Shown here piece by piece: positions 1 to 10,370 of a DNA stretch of 64,000 bases. Each line of letters starts with the position of its first letter. Position 1 is the stretch's first letter. Location: positions 930,001 to 994,000 of the forward strand of contig BCJJ01000016.1 in assembly GCA_039545355.1 (NCBI GenBank), written 5' to 3'. Under the pieces are notes generated by a model. It made no database searches, was not told the origin of the DNA, and saw nothing but the letters and a program-made list of their open reading frames with translations. The position numbers and the translations under genes are program-made. Source of the DNA: Trichosporon coremiiforme (Eukaryota > Basidiomycota > Tremellomycetes > Trichosporonales > Trichosporonaceae).

Positions 1-310
1 ATCGCGTCGATCGTATTCTGCGCCCGGTCGCTCGTCAAGTTGAGGAAGTAGTCGCGCACGTTGACAATATGGTTACGACCGTCGTTGTGCGCCTTGCGCG
101 CGTTCATCGAGTCGTGCGTCCTGGGATTAGCTGAACTCCACGGGGGCCACAGCTCGGAGGAAGCGAATGTCGGATGGAAGGCATTTCAAAAGCCAGACGC
201 TCTTCACTGCCGCATCGAGTGCACAAGGCAAACTCACAAATAACTGGCGTCAGTTCGGATACATTTCGTTTAACTTACATGTCGCAGTAGTCGCAGTAAT
301 ACTTGCCCAT
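1..310 (-). CDS. YHC1: U1 small nuclear ribonucleoprotein C (5' part, runs off the left edge)
   Basis: U1-C binds the U1 snRNP and stabilises pairing with the 5' splice site. The protein starts [10 protein letters not shown] and contains [17 protein letters not shown], the conserved U1-C zinc finger, followed by [10 protein letters not shown]. Exons on the minus strand are 310-279, a 6-nt microexon 243-238 (TTATTT) and 120 to the window edge. With the microexon the joint reads CDIYLTHDS and the zinc ligands fall at the canonical C6, C9, H24 and H30. Without it two residues are missing from the finger. The first intron ends CTGACGCCAG and the second starts GTGAGT. The C-terminal proline/glycine-rich part lies outside the window. 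Identification is firm; the microexon is deduced from frame and family spacing. Confidence 0.9.
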
Positions 311-655
311 TTTGTTTGTGGTGTGGATGATGCGACTCACGAAGTTGTTCGCGATGATCGAAGAGTCGCTCACCGTTGGATTCGAATGTGAATTTGATTC
401 CGCTCGCCCGGATCTGTGGTGAGGTCGAGATTTCAGTGGTTTCTGGAACTGCTTGTCTTCCTTCAAGTCGTACATCGGTGACGCCGCTTGCATGCATGCT
501 CAAATCGATACGCCAGTTAGCTAGCCCCATCAACCAAGATGGCCTCTTGCCCCGAGCTGAAGCATCGAGAGCACCAGAGGTAGCGGCGATGGGGTAATCG
601 ATGTGGAATCTCGCGATACATCTGGCAACAATACAATAGTACCTATCATCTTCGA
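311..655. other. intergenic, U1-C promoter side and 3' side of the first DUF3224-like gene
   Basis: Upstream region of the U1-C gene and downstream region of the next gene, which is on the same strand. The short open frames here have no family resemblance I can recognise. I see no RNA gene or repeat. Confidence 0.5.
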
Positions 656-1452
656 TCAGTCAAACTGCACTTTCAACGTCACCGGCTGCCCCTGCTCCAT
701 CGATCCCTTGAACGTCCCTCCTCCTCTAATGCCCTCAAGCTCTCCCGTCGCCGTCTCGGGGTAGAACTTCCAGTTCTGAACCAGCTGGTCGTTCCCCGAG
801 TTGCCCCAGAGCGCGATCGAGACCGAACCTCGCCGCCCGGCAATCGTTCCGCTGAACAGCGCCTGGCCCACTGTCTGTCAGTAAACGGCAACGCCAGTAA
901 AGCTCCTTTTCTTTCTCCCAACCGCTAGCAAAGGGTGATGGCAGCGACCGCCCTCGTCTATCGTGAGGCAATTGGGATGACAGGGACTCACTCCAAGTGC
1001 TCTTTTTCCCGTCCTCGTACCAATGAGTCCTGTCCGTCAGCTTTCAAGCTTTCCAGACTCTCGGCACTCTAGCTCACATGGTATAACTGTGCTGTGCCCA
1101 GCCGACCATGTCACCCTTGTAAACGCCTTCGTGCCGACATCTCGTCTCCCGCACCCTTTTCTCTGGCGGATCGAAGATAATAGCCCAGCCCTCCATCCCG
1201 TCGTCGTCCGTGTCCCGGGGCTCCGCTTTGCGTCCAATCGACTTCTCTTTCCAGTTTATGCAAGCGTCGACCGTGAATGTAACTGAGGTCAGCTGAGAAA
1301 TCGGAACACAACAGTTGGCGAGAGAGGGAGGGAGGACGGCGGGGCTCCAACCCTGACGATTAAGGTCAGTCCTTGGAAGAGAACTCACTGTCCTGCGCTT
1401 TCGAAGAGTCGAGTCCCTCGCTTGGGTCCATGGTGGTCGTCTGTGTGTCCAT
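656..1452 (-). CDS. DUF3224-like small barrel protein, copy 1
   Basis: Predicted 173-residue protein from four exons (1452-1389, 1282-1078, 1029-992, 870-656; intron phases 1, 2, 1). The C-terminal exon reads GQALFSGTIAGRRGSVSIAL and later TATGELEGIRGGGTF, then ends KVQFD. This resembles the GRxGSF and GTGELxGIxG blocks of the DUF3224 family, a small beta-barrel fold of unknown function found mostly in bacteria and some fungi. No signal peptide or membrane segment is visible, so it is probably cytosolic. A paralogue with the same exon count and phases lies immediately upstream at 1969-2673, so the pair arose by tandem duplication. The start is the first of two close ATGs. The family assignment is from motif resemblance only. 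Confidence 0.65.
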
Positions 1453-1968
1453 GGTGCTCTGTGTGACGATCGAGAAGAGGGAAGAGTGCGAGTTACACAA
1501 CAGGCGGCAAAGCTTATATGTGATCGTCATTTAGATCTCTCTGGACGGAGCAAGTGCGCGTGCCTCACGGAGCCGAATGGGTGAGTCACCTGCTCACGTC
1601 CCGACCTGCGCAGCAAACAACATTCCTCTCCAACCACCTCTCCGGTGCTTCAGTCACTTTCCCTGTGCTCACCGGTGCTCTCAACTCGTCAGTCTTCGTA
1701 CCCAATGCCCGAGAATGCACAAGACAAAGTAAGTTGTCATAACTACAAACTCAGAATCTGTGGAAGACCCCTTCTCGGATTGGTTCTTGTGGACTCAAGC
1801 CATAGAATTACCTCGATCCGGGTCCCCGTCCAGCCCTTCCAATGACTATGGTTACAACGCTACAAGTTGCCCTCCTCTCAGGGCGCAGCACAGGGTTACA
1901 CACGAACGATCGGGTGCTGAACGTCACGTTCGTGGGCGCTGTCAGGTAGGACAAGCGCGGACTCACAC
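1453..1968. other. intergenic between the two DUF3224-like paralogues
   Basis: Upstream region of copy 1. Apart from the TATA-like box near 1513-1519 I see no coding exon, RNA gene or repeat. Short open frames here lack splice support. Confidence 0.5.
1513..1519 (-). promoter_or_regulatory. TATA-like box of DUF3224-like copy 1
   Basis: Reads ATATAAG on the minus strand about 60 bases before the ATG at 1452. The paralogue has a matching TATATAAG element, so the promoter was probably duplicated with the gene. Confidence 0.45.
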
Positions 1969-2673
1969 TCAGTCGAACTGGACCTTGATCTTGCCGGGCT
2001 GGGGGATACCGGGCTTGGCCTCGCAGCTGAAGCTGCCACCGCCCTTGACCCCCTTCAGGTCGCCGGTCGCGGTCTCGTCGACGAGGCCCCAGTTGATCTC
2101 GAGCGTCTTGCCGAGACAGAAGCCCCATTGGGCAATGACGATGGAGCCCTTGCGACCGAGAATGGTGCCGGTGAAGAGAGCATGGCCGGCTGTGATGTCA
2201 GCTTAAACAGCAGGGATTATCATAGCTGGGGTCACCGGACAGTTGTTCTGATGTGTAGAGTGTGTGTTGGTCGACAGCCTTACCCCAGTCGCAGCGCCCG
2301 GCGCCGCAATCGCCCTCAGCCTTGTCCTTGTTGTCGTCGCAGCCGGTCATGGTCCTGCGATCAGCTTCCAGGCGCAATTTGGCGAGCGTACATGATGTAG
2401 TTGTGGCTAGCCCAGCCCTCCATGTCACCAGTGAGGTCGGCATAGTACGAAGCATGCGAGTGCTTCATGCCAGGGCCGAATGACTTGCCCTTCGGTGGCT
2501 CGATCGGGTCGTCCTTCCAGTCTTGCTCGGCACCGATGACGAAGGAGACTGCGGTCAGCTTAACGATATCTGAGGAAAGCGAAAGCGGGTGACTCACTCT
2601 CCTTCGCCTTAGCGGGGTCGAGGTTGCAGCCCATCGAGTCGTCGGCCTTGGTGTCCTTGGTATCGTTGCCCAT
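1969..2673 (-). CDS. DUF3224-like small barrel protein, copy 2
   Basis: Predicted 174-residue protein from four exons (2673-2598, 2548-2392, 2354-2284, 2189-1969) with intron phases 1, 2, 1, the same as its downstream neighbour. It begins MGNDTKDTKADDSMG. Its body aligns with copy 1: ISFVIGAEQDWK against ITFTVDACINWK, DMEGWASHNYIM against DMVGWAQHSYTM, and GHALFTGTILGRKGSIVIA against GQALFSGTIAGRRGSVSIA. Both end KVQFD. Copy 2 alone has CDDNKDKAEGDCGAGRCDW before the last exon, a Cys-bearing insertion. The acidic N-terminus and absence of a signal peptide suggest a soluble intracellular protein. Function is unknown; the DUF3224 label is by motif resemblance. Confidence 0.68.
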
Positions 2674-3464
2674 GGTAGTGATGGTTGCTCGTCGAGATGA
2701 TGTGCTGGTTCGAGAGTGGGATAGAGTCGATGAGGAAGAGTGAGGAAGTTGGGGATGGAGGATCAGAACGTCGAACATCGCAGCTTATATACCTTGCACG
2801 AGGGGATGGTCGTGTGTGGACGATCTTCGACGAAACGAGCTCGCGCGGGGTGCGGGAGCGAGCAGTGTGCGAACAACGTGCGGGGTGGGAACCAGTGCAC
2901 ACGGTGCGACGCGGTGTGCATCAGAGATCCGTCCGCAGTTGATGGTGCCAACAGTGTGCCTGCCATCAGTGCCAAGCCTTGTTGTCGCTGGCTGCGGACA
3001 CATGGGACGAAACGTATGAGTGCACGCGAAGTAAGTGCGACGTTGTAAAAGCGCAACGGAGGAGACGGTGTGAAGCTCCCCTCCCGGCTCCGAGATCTGT
3101 CACTGGGAGGTCATCTGTGGTCGTCGTCAGGTCGTGTCAACTGTGTGCCAAGCCTACGCCCTCCGTCAGCAGAGTGGCTGTCAGTGAGGCCAAGAGACTC
3201 CAGCATTCCTCGGTCGGCCACGGCTCGCCCGTGGTGTTCGTGTCCGAGATCCGATCACATACCATGTCTATACGCACGCTTGTGCTATGTCTACGTCGAG
3301 TCCAGTCATCGTGTGCTCGTCGCACCGCCTGGTGCGGCCGGAGCATCAGTGTGCTTGACTAGGTCTCCACAACTTGCCATACCCCGCCTGATGCACTGCA
3401 CCAGCACTCCTTCACCACGCCCACCACCGGCTCATCTCCACGCGAGCCTGTTCAGCTGGAGACC
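2674..3464. other. intergenic, promoter of DUF3224-like copy 2
   Basis: Contains the TATA box at 2784-2791. A long plus-strand open frame from 3070 runs into the antisense of the DUF1769 gene and is judged a shadow. No RNA gene or repeat seen. Confidence 0.5.
2784..2791 (-). promoter_or_regulatory. TATA box of DUF3224-like copy 2
   Basis: TATATAAG on the minus strand, about 110 bases upstream of the ATG at 2673. Confidence 0.5.
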
Positions 3465-4470
3465 CTACTTCGCAGCCGACTTGGCGGCATCCTCCTCCTC
3501 GCCGGCCACGCTCTTGTCCTTGAGCTCCGTCGACTCGAGCACCGTCTTTCCCTTCTTCTCGAGCTCCTTCCTCGCGTCCTCGTCCACAATCTCAAACGCA
3601 ACGCTCCAGTACATCCCCTCCGGGTCCAGGGGCTTGTCGCTCTTCCGGCGACAGACGTACGTCACCGGCTGGCCGTCCCAGTACTTCAGGAGGTTGAAGG
3701 AGACGGAGAACGGCTTGGGAAGCTGCACGCTGAGCGTGTTGAAGTCGAGGATGCCGTTTGAGAACTCCATGCCCATCTCGATGTCTGGCGTCAGGATGAG
3801 GGAGTCGCGGTTCGACGCGTCCGCGAGGTACTTTCTGCGAGCTGGCGTGTCGTTCGCCAGATGCGCGACCTCGGGGATGACAGACAGCGAGTCCTCCTCC
3901 ACGAACGCCTTGCCGCTCTGGTCCTCCTCGCCCTTCTTCATGCGCAGTTTCGTCATCGTCGACACGACGGGCGACAGCGCCCATGGCTTGTCGGCGTACA
4001 CGTCGAGCTCGAGCGTGGGGTCAATGAAGCTGTCGTTAGCTCTTTAGTCCCAAAAACCACTGTCGGCCGGCAGCATATGCGGCGCATTGCCCGCGCCTAA
4101 CACCCCGAGGCTTGCGGGCAGCCCAGGAGTAGTCTACTAACTACATGAACTTGGTCGCAATAGCGGTTCCCCACGGCAGCGAGTCGCGGATCGGCTGCTC
4201 AAACACGTTGCCGAAGACGACCTCGTCGGCCGTCGGCGAGTCGAGGAAGTGGCCCCGGACCACGATGCCGTACGTCATGTCGTGCCGCTTGCCAAAGTAC
4301 TGATCGCCGTCGCCCGCCCTGCCCTCACCCTCGAAGTGCTTCACGTAGACTGCGATCTTGCCCTCGAACTTGTCATTCTTCACTGAGACTGGTTCGCCGT
4401 TCACATGGCAGATCGTGGACGGCGGGTACGCCTTTCCCGTTGAGATGAGCACGCGCAGCTTGGGGGCCAT
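3465..4470 (-). CDS. DUF1769 family protein (fungal UPF0590-like)
   Basis: Two exons, 4470-4145 and 4029-3465, encode about 296 residues. The exon junction gives ATKFIFIDPTLELDVYADKP followed by WALSP. This [F/I]IDPxLExDxYADKP(W/Y)xLSP signature, together with FGNVFEQPIRDSLPWGTA before it, is typical of the fungal DUF1769 family. As far as I recall, its fission yeast member is an ER-plasma membrane contact protein. The C-terminus is charged (EEEDAAKSAAK). There is no signal peptide or transmembrane segment, so membrane association would be peripheral. The intron has a GTAGTT donor and GACAG acceptor, and the frame joins in phase 2. Family assignment is good; a contact-site role is extrapolated. 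Confidence 0.85.
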
Positions 4471-5061
4471 CGTGCTTCTGTGGTTCGCTGGATGTTCGTG
4501 TGGTAGTTGAGTGGCTCGTGCGCGTACTGCCGTGTGTGATACGTGTGTGTTGAGTGTGTCTGTTGAGCGCCTGACTCTCGAGCGGCTTCAATTGCGAGGA
4601 TGCAATGGTTAGGAGGAAGTGAGGGGTTGAACAAGAACGGAACGGTGAAGACACCCAGCTTGAGAAAAACAGGTCCGGTGCACGATGCCAGGCCGGAAGC
4701 CGGTTCCGTGAGCCGGCAGTACGGCAGTGCGCGCGAACATGAGCTATGATGAGCCATGAGCTTGAGCGTCCATCTTGGGCGGGAAGGTATGACGTAGTTG
4801 CTTCGGCGTCGGGCCAGTGAAAAGTTGGACCCTTTCTGCGGCCCTATGCGAGTCGAGCCTTGCCTGGTTTCAAGGTGCAGGGTGTCTCCTCGGTACCCAT
4901 CCACCTGGTCTAAGCCAAAATGCAGACTGTGAGAGGATTGGATTCGTTTGTGCATCTTCAGAAGCCGGAAAGCAAGTCTTAGGAGCTAGCCGTGGAGATG
5001 ACTGCGTTGAGGGAATAGAGAAGCTGGCCACAAACGGGTGGCGGCAAGTGACACAAAAACT
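4471..5061. other. intergenic, promoter of the DUF1769 gene
   Basis: GT-rich 5' region of the DUF1769 gene (repeated cgtgtgtg tracts near 4535-4560). Nothing coding recognised. Confidence 0.45.
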
Positions 5062-5144
5062 TGGAGAATCGGTGAATCGAACACCGGTTTCAGACAATCA
5101 GCAGGAGATGCGAAGTCCGCGTCTTACCACTAGACGAATTCCCC
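5062..5144 (-). tRNA. tRNA-Ala (anticodon CGC) with 12-nt intron
   Basis: The minus strand folds as a full cloverleaf. Acceptor GGGGAAT pairs with ATTCTCC, the D stem is GTCT/AGAC, the anticodon stem CGGAC/GTCTG and the T arm CGGTG-TTCGATT-CACCG, with discriminator A. The anticodon loop is 19 nt; removing 12 nt after position 37 leaves TTCGCAT with anticodon CGC. The G3:U70 pair, the classic alanine identity element, is present. Confidence 0.92.
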
Positions 5145-5836
5145 GGATTTCCGGGTAGTGGATTAATCGCTGGTCGGTTCCGCGGAGCGAGACTATATAC
5201 CTCTCGCACAAATACGATCCGATTTCTCCTTTTCCTCTTTGCTCCTCCGCAAGCCTTTCGAATGTGTCATGTTCTTACCAGAGTCACAGAACAAAGCCTA
5301 AGTGCCAGTACGGGTAAGGGCAGAGATGGGAGATGACAGGTGGAGGGGGTCCATGCCGATAGCTCGCGCGGGGACTTAACACCGCCCCCGTCGGCGGTGT
5401 GTGTCTACCCTGGCGCCGTCTCCCTGCCAAGAGGCCGGCATACGTCGTCGGCCGCCGCAAACTGTGTATTCTCGGCGCTCGCATGCGTGTGCCGATAAGA
5501 TACACAGGCTGCAGAGTAGATAAGATACAGCATGCATACTTTGATACGCGCAATCTCGGTGTCTTGTGGTTGTGTCTCAGCCACGGTCAGTCGTTAGTTC
5601 CACTTGTCAGTGGCAGTGAGTCAAGCGTCCTTCTCGCTTCGCCATGTCCATCAAATAGTGTCAGAGCGATGCAAAAGTTCATGACATTTCTATCAAGGGT
5701 ATAGTGAGTCTATTATAGGAGTCTAGGTATGCTTTGTGTGCTTGTTATTTGTACACTGCCCGGCGCCGACTGTAGTGGCGCGATGAAAATGAAGATGGAA
5801 AATAATCTATCGTAATTCTGCGAGCGCGCCACTCTC
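5145..5836. other. intergenic between tRNA-Ala and the MFS gene
   Basis: No gene recognised. It holds tRNA 5' flanking sequence and the 3' flank of the MFS exporter. Confidence 0.45.
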
Positions 5837-7651
5837 CTAAGCCGCCATGCCGGGGGTGACACCGAGCTTGAGCATGTTGTGGTTGCGGATGAAGGCGCCG
5901 AAAACGAGCGAGAGCGCGAGCGCAATGTAGATGGGGATGTAGGACTTGGAGATCGCATCAACGTAGGCGCGGATAACCTGGTCGCGGACAGGTCCAGGGG
6001 GAACCGAGTCGTAGATGGCAGAAGTCGACTGGCGAACGAGCTCGAACGGTGCATCGGGCGCGTACTCCTTGATGTACTTGTTCAGATAGACAGACTGAAC
6101 AGTGTTGACGATGCCCATACCAATGGCCGCACCCGTAAGCTGGAAAAAGGATACCGTACCGGACGCCTGAGGGATAAGCTCTGGGGTCTTGGCGTACTCG
6201 GCCTGAACCGAGAGGATGACGTTCTGGAAGGCGAGACCAATACCGAAACCGGCGAGAACCTGGTAGCCAATAATACGGGCGTTGGGGGTCGAGACGCGGA
6301 CGGTGTAGAGGAGAGCGAAACCGATGATGGCGATGCAAGGGCCGATGATGATGAAGGGGTAGTAGCGACCAAACTTGGTGACGAAGCCACCAGCAATCAT
6401 GATACCGGCACAGGTGAGGAGCATGAACGGGATGACCGAGATACCACTCTCCTGAGGCGACTGGGCACGGCCAGCCTGGTAGAACAGAGGGAGCTGGTAG
6501 GTACCGCCGAGCATAGCGAGCATCATCATGAAGATGGCACCCGAGGCGGCGATGACGGTGCGGTTGCGGAGGATGTCCTGGGGCATGAGGGCGTGCTCGC
6601 CGTACCAGTACTCCCAAATGAAGAAGGCAGCGGTGAGCAGGATGGCGAAAACGAAGAGGACCGGGATGCGCCAGTTGCTCCAGGCGTAGTTGTTGCCGCC
6701 CCACTGGAGGGCGAGGAGCCAGCAGGTGATGAAAAGGATGACGAGGGCGGAGCCGATCCAGTCCATCTTGGCGAGGGCGCGCCAACCGGTGCGGCCGTCG
6801 GAGCGCTTCATGCTGGGGTCGCGAGCGGGGAGGAAGGCAAGCACGGCCGCGGCGGCAGCACCACCGACAGGAAGGTTGATCCAGAAGCACCAGCGCCAGG
6901 TGAGGCGCTCAGTGAAGACACCACCGAGGAGAGGGCCGATGACCGAGGAGACAACGAAGGCGAGACCGAAGAAGGAGAAGTAGAACGCACGGCGCTCGAC
7001 TGAGGTGATGACGGCGATGATCGCAATGATACTGACAAACAGCGCGGCGGCACCGAGACCCTGGATGGCACGAGACGCAATGAGCATCTTCATGCTGTTC
7101 GAGACGGCACAGAGGAGGGAGCCGAGCTCGAACACGAAAATCGCTCCGAGGAGGACCCACTTCGCCTTGAGGATCGTGAGCAGCTGGCCGGCGAGGAGAA
7201 TGAAACCACATTGCGTGAGGAAGTACGCAGTGATGAGCCAGGGGACCTCGGCGAAGGCCTGGAACTGGGAGGCAACAACGGGAATAGCAGTGGCGACAAT
7301 GGACTGGTCAAGGGCGAACATGAAGACGACGAGCATGAGGGCGCTGAAAACGAGGACCATCTGCCAGCCATGCAGGACACCATCTTGCGGGATGCCGTTG
7401 CCCTCGGCGGCGGGCTCGGTGGGCTCGGCAGCCCCGTCCTGCTTCTCGACGTCCGTCTCGGCGACCTTCTCCTCGATCGGTTCCGCCTCCTCGGCGTCAC
7501 CGGCAGTGGGGAACTTGTCGAGGTCGCGTTTCGAGCTGTTCATGCTGGGAGCCTTAGAGTCAGACGCCACCAAGGTGAGAGTGTCTTCGCGAGATGCGTT
7601 GATACCGAGAGAGTCGACCTTTGGGTCCCTGCCAAGGGTCGGGGTTGTCAT
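5837..7651 (-). CDS. MFS multidrug exporter, DHA2 (14-spanner) type
   Basis: Intronless 604-residue plasma-membrane transporter. A hydrophilic, acidic N-terminus of about 95 residues precedes the first membrane span (VLVFSALMLVVFMFALDQSI). Family motifs are visible: LDQSIVATAIPVV at the end of TM1, WLITAYFLTQCGF in TM2, motif C-like SSVIGPLLGGVFTERLTWRW and WCFWINLPVGG. About fourteen hydrophobic stretches follow, as in proton-driven drug and toxin efflux pumps of the TRI12/azole-resistance group. The ATG at 7651 gives the full cytosolic tail; no better start is seen. A 374-residue open frame on the opposite strand (5879-7003) is an antisense shadow caused by GC-rich codon use. Substrate unknown. 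Confidence 0.92.
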   Translation of the reverse strand: MTTPTLGRDPKVDSLGINASREDTLTLVASDSKAPSMNSSKRDLDKFPTAGDAEEAEPIEEKVAETDVEKQDGAAEPTEPAAEGNGIPQDGVLHGWQMVLVFSALMLVVFMFALDQSIVATAIPVVASQFQAFAEVPWLITAYFLTQCGFILLAGQLLTILKAKWVLLGAIFVFELGSLLCAVSNSMKMLIASRAIQGLGAAALFVSIIAIIAVITSVERRAFYFSFFGLAFVVSSVIGPLLGGVFTERLTWRWCFWINLPVGGAAAAAVLAFLPARDPSMKRSDGRTGWRALAKMDWIGSALVILFITCWLLALQWGGNNYAWSNWRIPVLFVFAILLTAAFFIWEYWYGEHALMPQDILRNRTVIAASGAIFMMMLAMLGGTYQLPLFYQAGRAQSPQESGISVIPFMLLTCAGIMIAGGFVTKFGRYYPFIIIGPCIAIIGFALLYTVRVSTPNARIIGYQVLAGFGIGLAFQNVILSVQAEYAKTPELIPQASGTVSFFQLTGAAIGMGIVNTVQSVYLNKYIKEYAPDAPFELVRQSTSAIYDSVPPGPVRDQVIRAYVDAISKSYIPIYIALALSLVFGAFIRNHNMLKLGVTPGMAA

Positions 7652-10370
7652 GTCAAAATTCGAAGTATCGTAGAAAGTTGGTTGAGGATGAGATATGATG
7701 GAGAACGTCTATCGGCAACTTTTGCGAACTGTTATGTAGTGGTGCAGGTCAAGATGGGTTCGGAGGAAGCGGCAGCCACCGAGTGGACCGCGGTGCCGAG
7801 GTATGGACGCCGGTGGGTGAGTATGAGGGACACTGACGATGGCCGTCGGCGTTGCAGGCTGGAGTAGCAGATCGCTCTTGTTGTGACACTTTCTGTGGTA
7901 CGCCTGGCCGAACCTGACTAGTGGCGCAAAAGTGCCCGATACCCGGACCCGGACTCGGACGCGTGGTGTTTCCCTTGGGTCCTTGGCTCCTTTGCACAGA
8001 CGACTATGGTGCGCTACTGCCAGCAAGGAAGGTTTTACTGCCCCGCATGGTTGCACCCACCGTATGGCCGTTCCGGCTTAGCGAGTCGCACGAAGGGAGC
8101 TGAGAATTGCCTGAAGCTTAGAGTCGTCCAGGGTTGACTCATCCCGATCGCCCTGGCTCTGGCTCGCTTGGGGGCGGCTCTACAAGCTCCGCCGCCGTGA
8201 GACTCACCCAAATTTGACTCTGTCGGATCCGGTGTTAGTCACTACAGTGACATATCTTGCACTTGAAACGCACAACCTCCTTTGGCGCCCTTGGCTCGCC
8301 GGACCCGCCGGAGCGACTCGCACTCGCACCCTTCTCGGCACAGAGATATGTCTTTCAAGCCTTCAGTTTCGTCCGTACCGGCGCTGGAACATGCATGTCT
8401 CGATGCAAGCCATGCAGAATGCAAACTACTGCCTGCACACAACTCAGCATACCGTCGGCGACCTTCAGATAACGGCCCTGGTGCCTCGCTCGCCCCAGAA
8501 TAGCAAAAAAGTGTTAATTGAACCGACTGCCAGTAACAGGGACGGAAGCAATCATGACCGTCGGCCATCTTTTTGCGGGCGAGATTCCAGCCAACGGCGG
8601 TACCCAGGCAGCCGGGCGAGTGGGTTCGACGATCTGCATTGTTAGTGCGTCAGTCCGACCTATTAGCTTCATTTAGAAGTCCACATGCACACCCCTCGTG
8701 GCAGAATTTTGAGTCGAGCCCGACCTGGCTGAGAGTTGAGAGGCGACCGACGGTCTCGCAGCTGCTCCACAGTCTGGCACGCACATACACACAATCCGGC
8801 ATCAGTCATGTCCAGTCAACTTCGGCTCGCCGCACGCGCCGCATGGGCATGGGAATTCCTCACACATCTGGCATCTGGCGAGATGGCAATCCGCGACGCC
8901 ACCGCGTGCGCCCCAGCCGAAGCCCCTGGTGCAGGTATAGGTGGCCTTCGGCCTGATTCCAGTGACGCTGCGACCCTACGTTGTACCGTATATCCCAACG
9001 ACGCGCACGTTGCCGCCGAGACACCACCGAGCCCCAGCCATGGGCTGCTCCACACCCCGAAGCCCGTTGGTTCCCACGAATGTTGCTGCGTAAGCAGCAC
9101 GTTCCATGAATCTCGGCGCCAGCGTGCACCGAGCGCACTAATTACACGGAGTGGCGAACGGGCATTACGCTTGCCAAGACTGGCTCAGATGAAGCAAACT
9201 GGTCGCGACCGGCTCAGGATTCAGGGCAGGGGGCGTTTCATCTACGCGCTCGAGGCGTGTCGGTGTCGAGGTCTTCCTCGCCGTCGGTCGACGTTCGCCG
9301 ACCTTTATCAACGACAATGTCAGAGCTCAACCCGCAACTCTCTTGGCACGTGTTGCATGGTTGTTATTAGTAGAGTGAGACTTACTTTATGTTGCCCCTT
9401 ACTTTGTTACGCACTGAGGCACTGAACCGACCTCCCGGCCTGGTGTCCGGGCTGGATCTCCTGGTGAGAGGGAGCCATCGACGACGGCGAGGAGGCTTCC
9501 TTCCAGTGTCGATAGCAGCTTTGAGAAGGGCAGCTGAAGGGCTAGAGTGCTCGTACTTATAGCCATGCTCAAGAGAAGGGCATTCTGACGGACCACGAAG
9601 TCTGGGCATCGGCCCGGCAGCCCTGGAGGTCATTGATGCCCGCGTCGGCCCCCCCATAGTGAGGGCGGGCCCGATACTGACCTCCACAGCTGACATAACA
9701 TCGCCCTACAAGCAACGTATGTCGGGGCGGATCATAACTACCCCGCTCGCTGCTTGCGCCGCATGCTCCGTACCAGCTGTCATCTGTCCTCCTTCGATCC
9801 GTGGGCGATGGTTGCAGGCCCCGCAATGCGAATTCGATTTCAATGAGACTTCAAGGTCGGATGCCGATAGGAACAGGTCAGGTGACCATTTCGGAACACC
9901 TCCCTCCATACTGGCGGGTGGCGTCATTGTAGACTGGAAGCACTCCATCGTTTCGTTGCAGCAGGTCATATATCTCTCCCAATGATCACATATGCCGAAT
10001 GTGCTATGTGGCTGCTCTCTGGTTCGAGACGAAGAGGAGTTGCATGTCAAGAGAGAGACATTTCCATTTTGTAGAGCTTTGTTACGTAACGTCATCTATC
10101 TGCAGTGACTGATCAATCAATCAATGAACGGGTCATCAAGTCTCTCAACGTTCCCACTCTCTGCTCTGCTCGACGCTCTGTTACTCCTTCTTCCTGACCG
10201 AGTGTATCGGCTCTGCCTACCACTTATCACATGTTGACTATGAACGACTGATTTCTTCCTGCGCACCAATATGACGAGAGGTTCCGACGCGCACAGCATA
10301 GTCACGCCGACACCTATGGCACAGCAGTCCTCCCCGTGAGTCGCGTTACCTCGTCGGTCACCCTATGCCT
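7652..10370. other. 2.7-kb stretch without a recognised gene
   Basis: Many short open frames on both strands, none with family resemblance, consistent splice sites or coding-like composition. I find no tRNA, no long repeat and no transposon feature. It may hold the MFS promoter and a non-coding or lineage-specific locus that I cannot see by eye. Confidence 0.4.

Noticed and set aside
5879..7003. 374-residue plus-strand open frame opposite the MFS gene
   Set aside because: Strongly charged antisense frame produced by GC-rich codons; the minus strand has clear MFS motifs.
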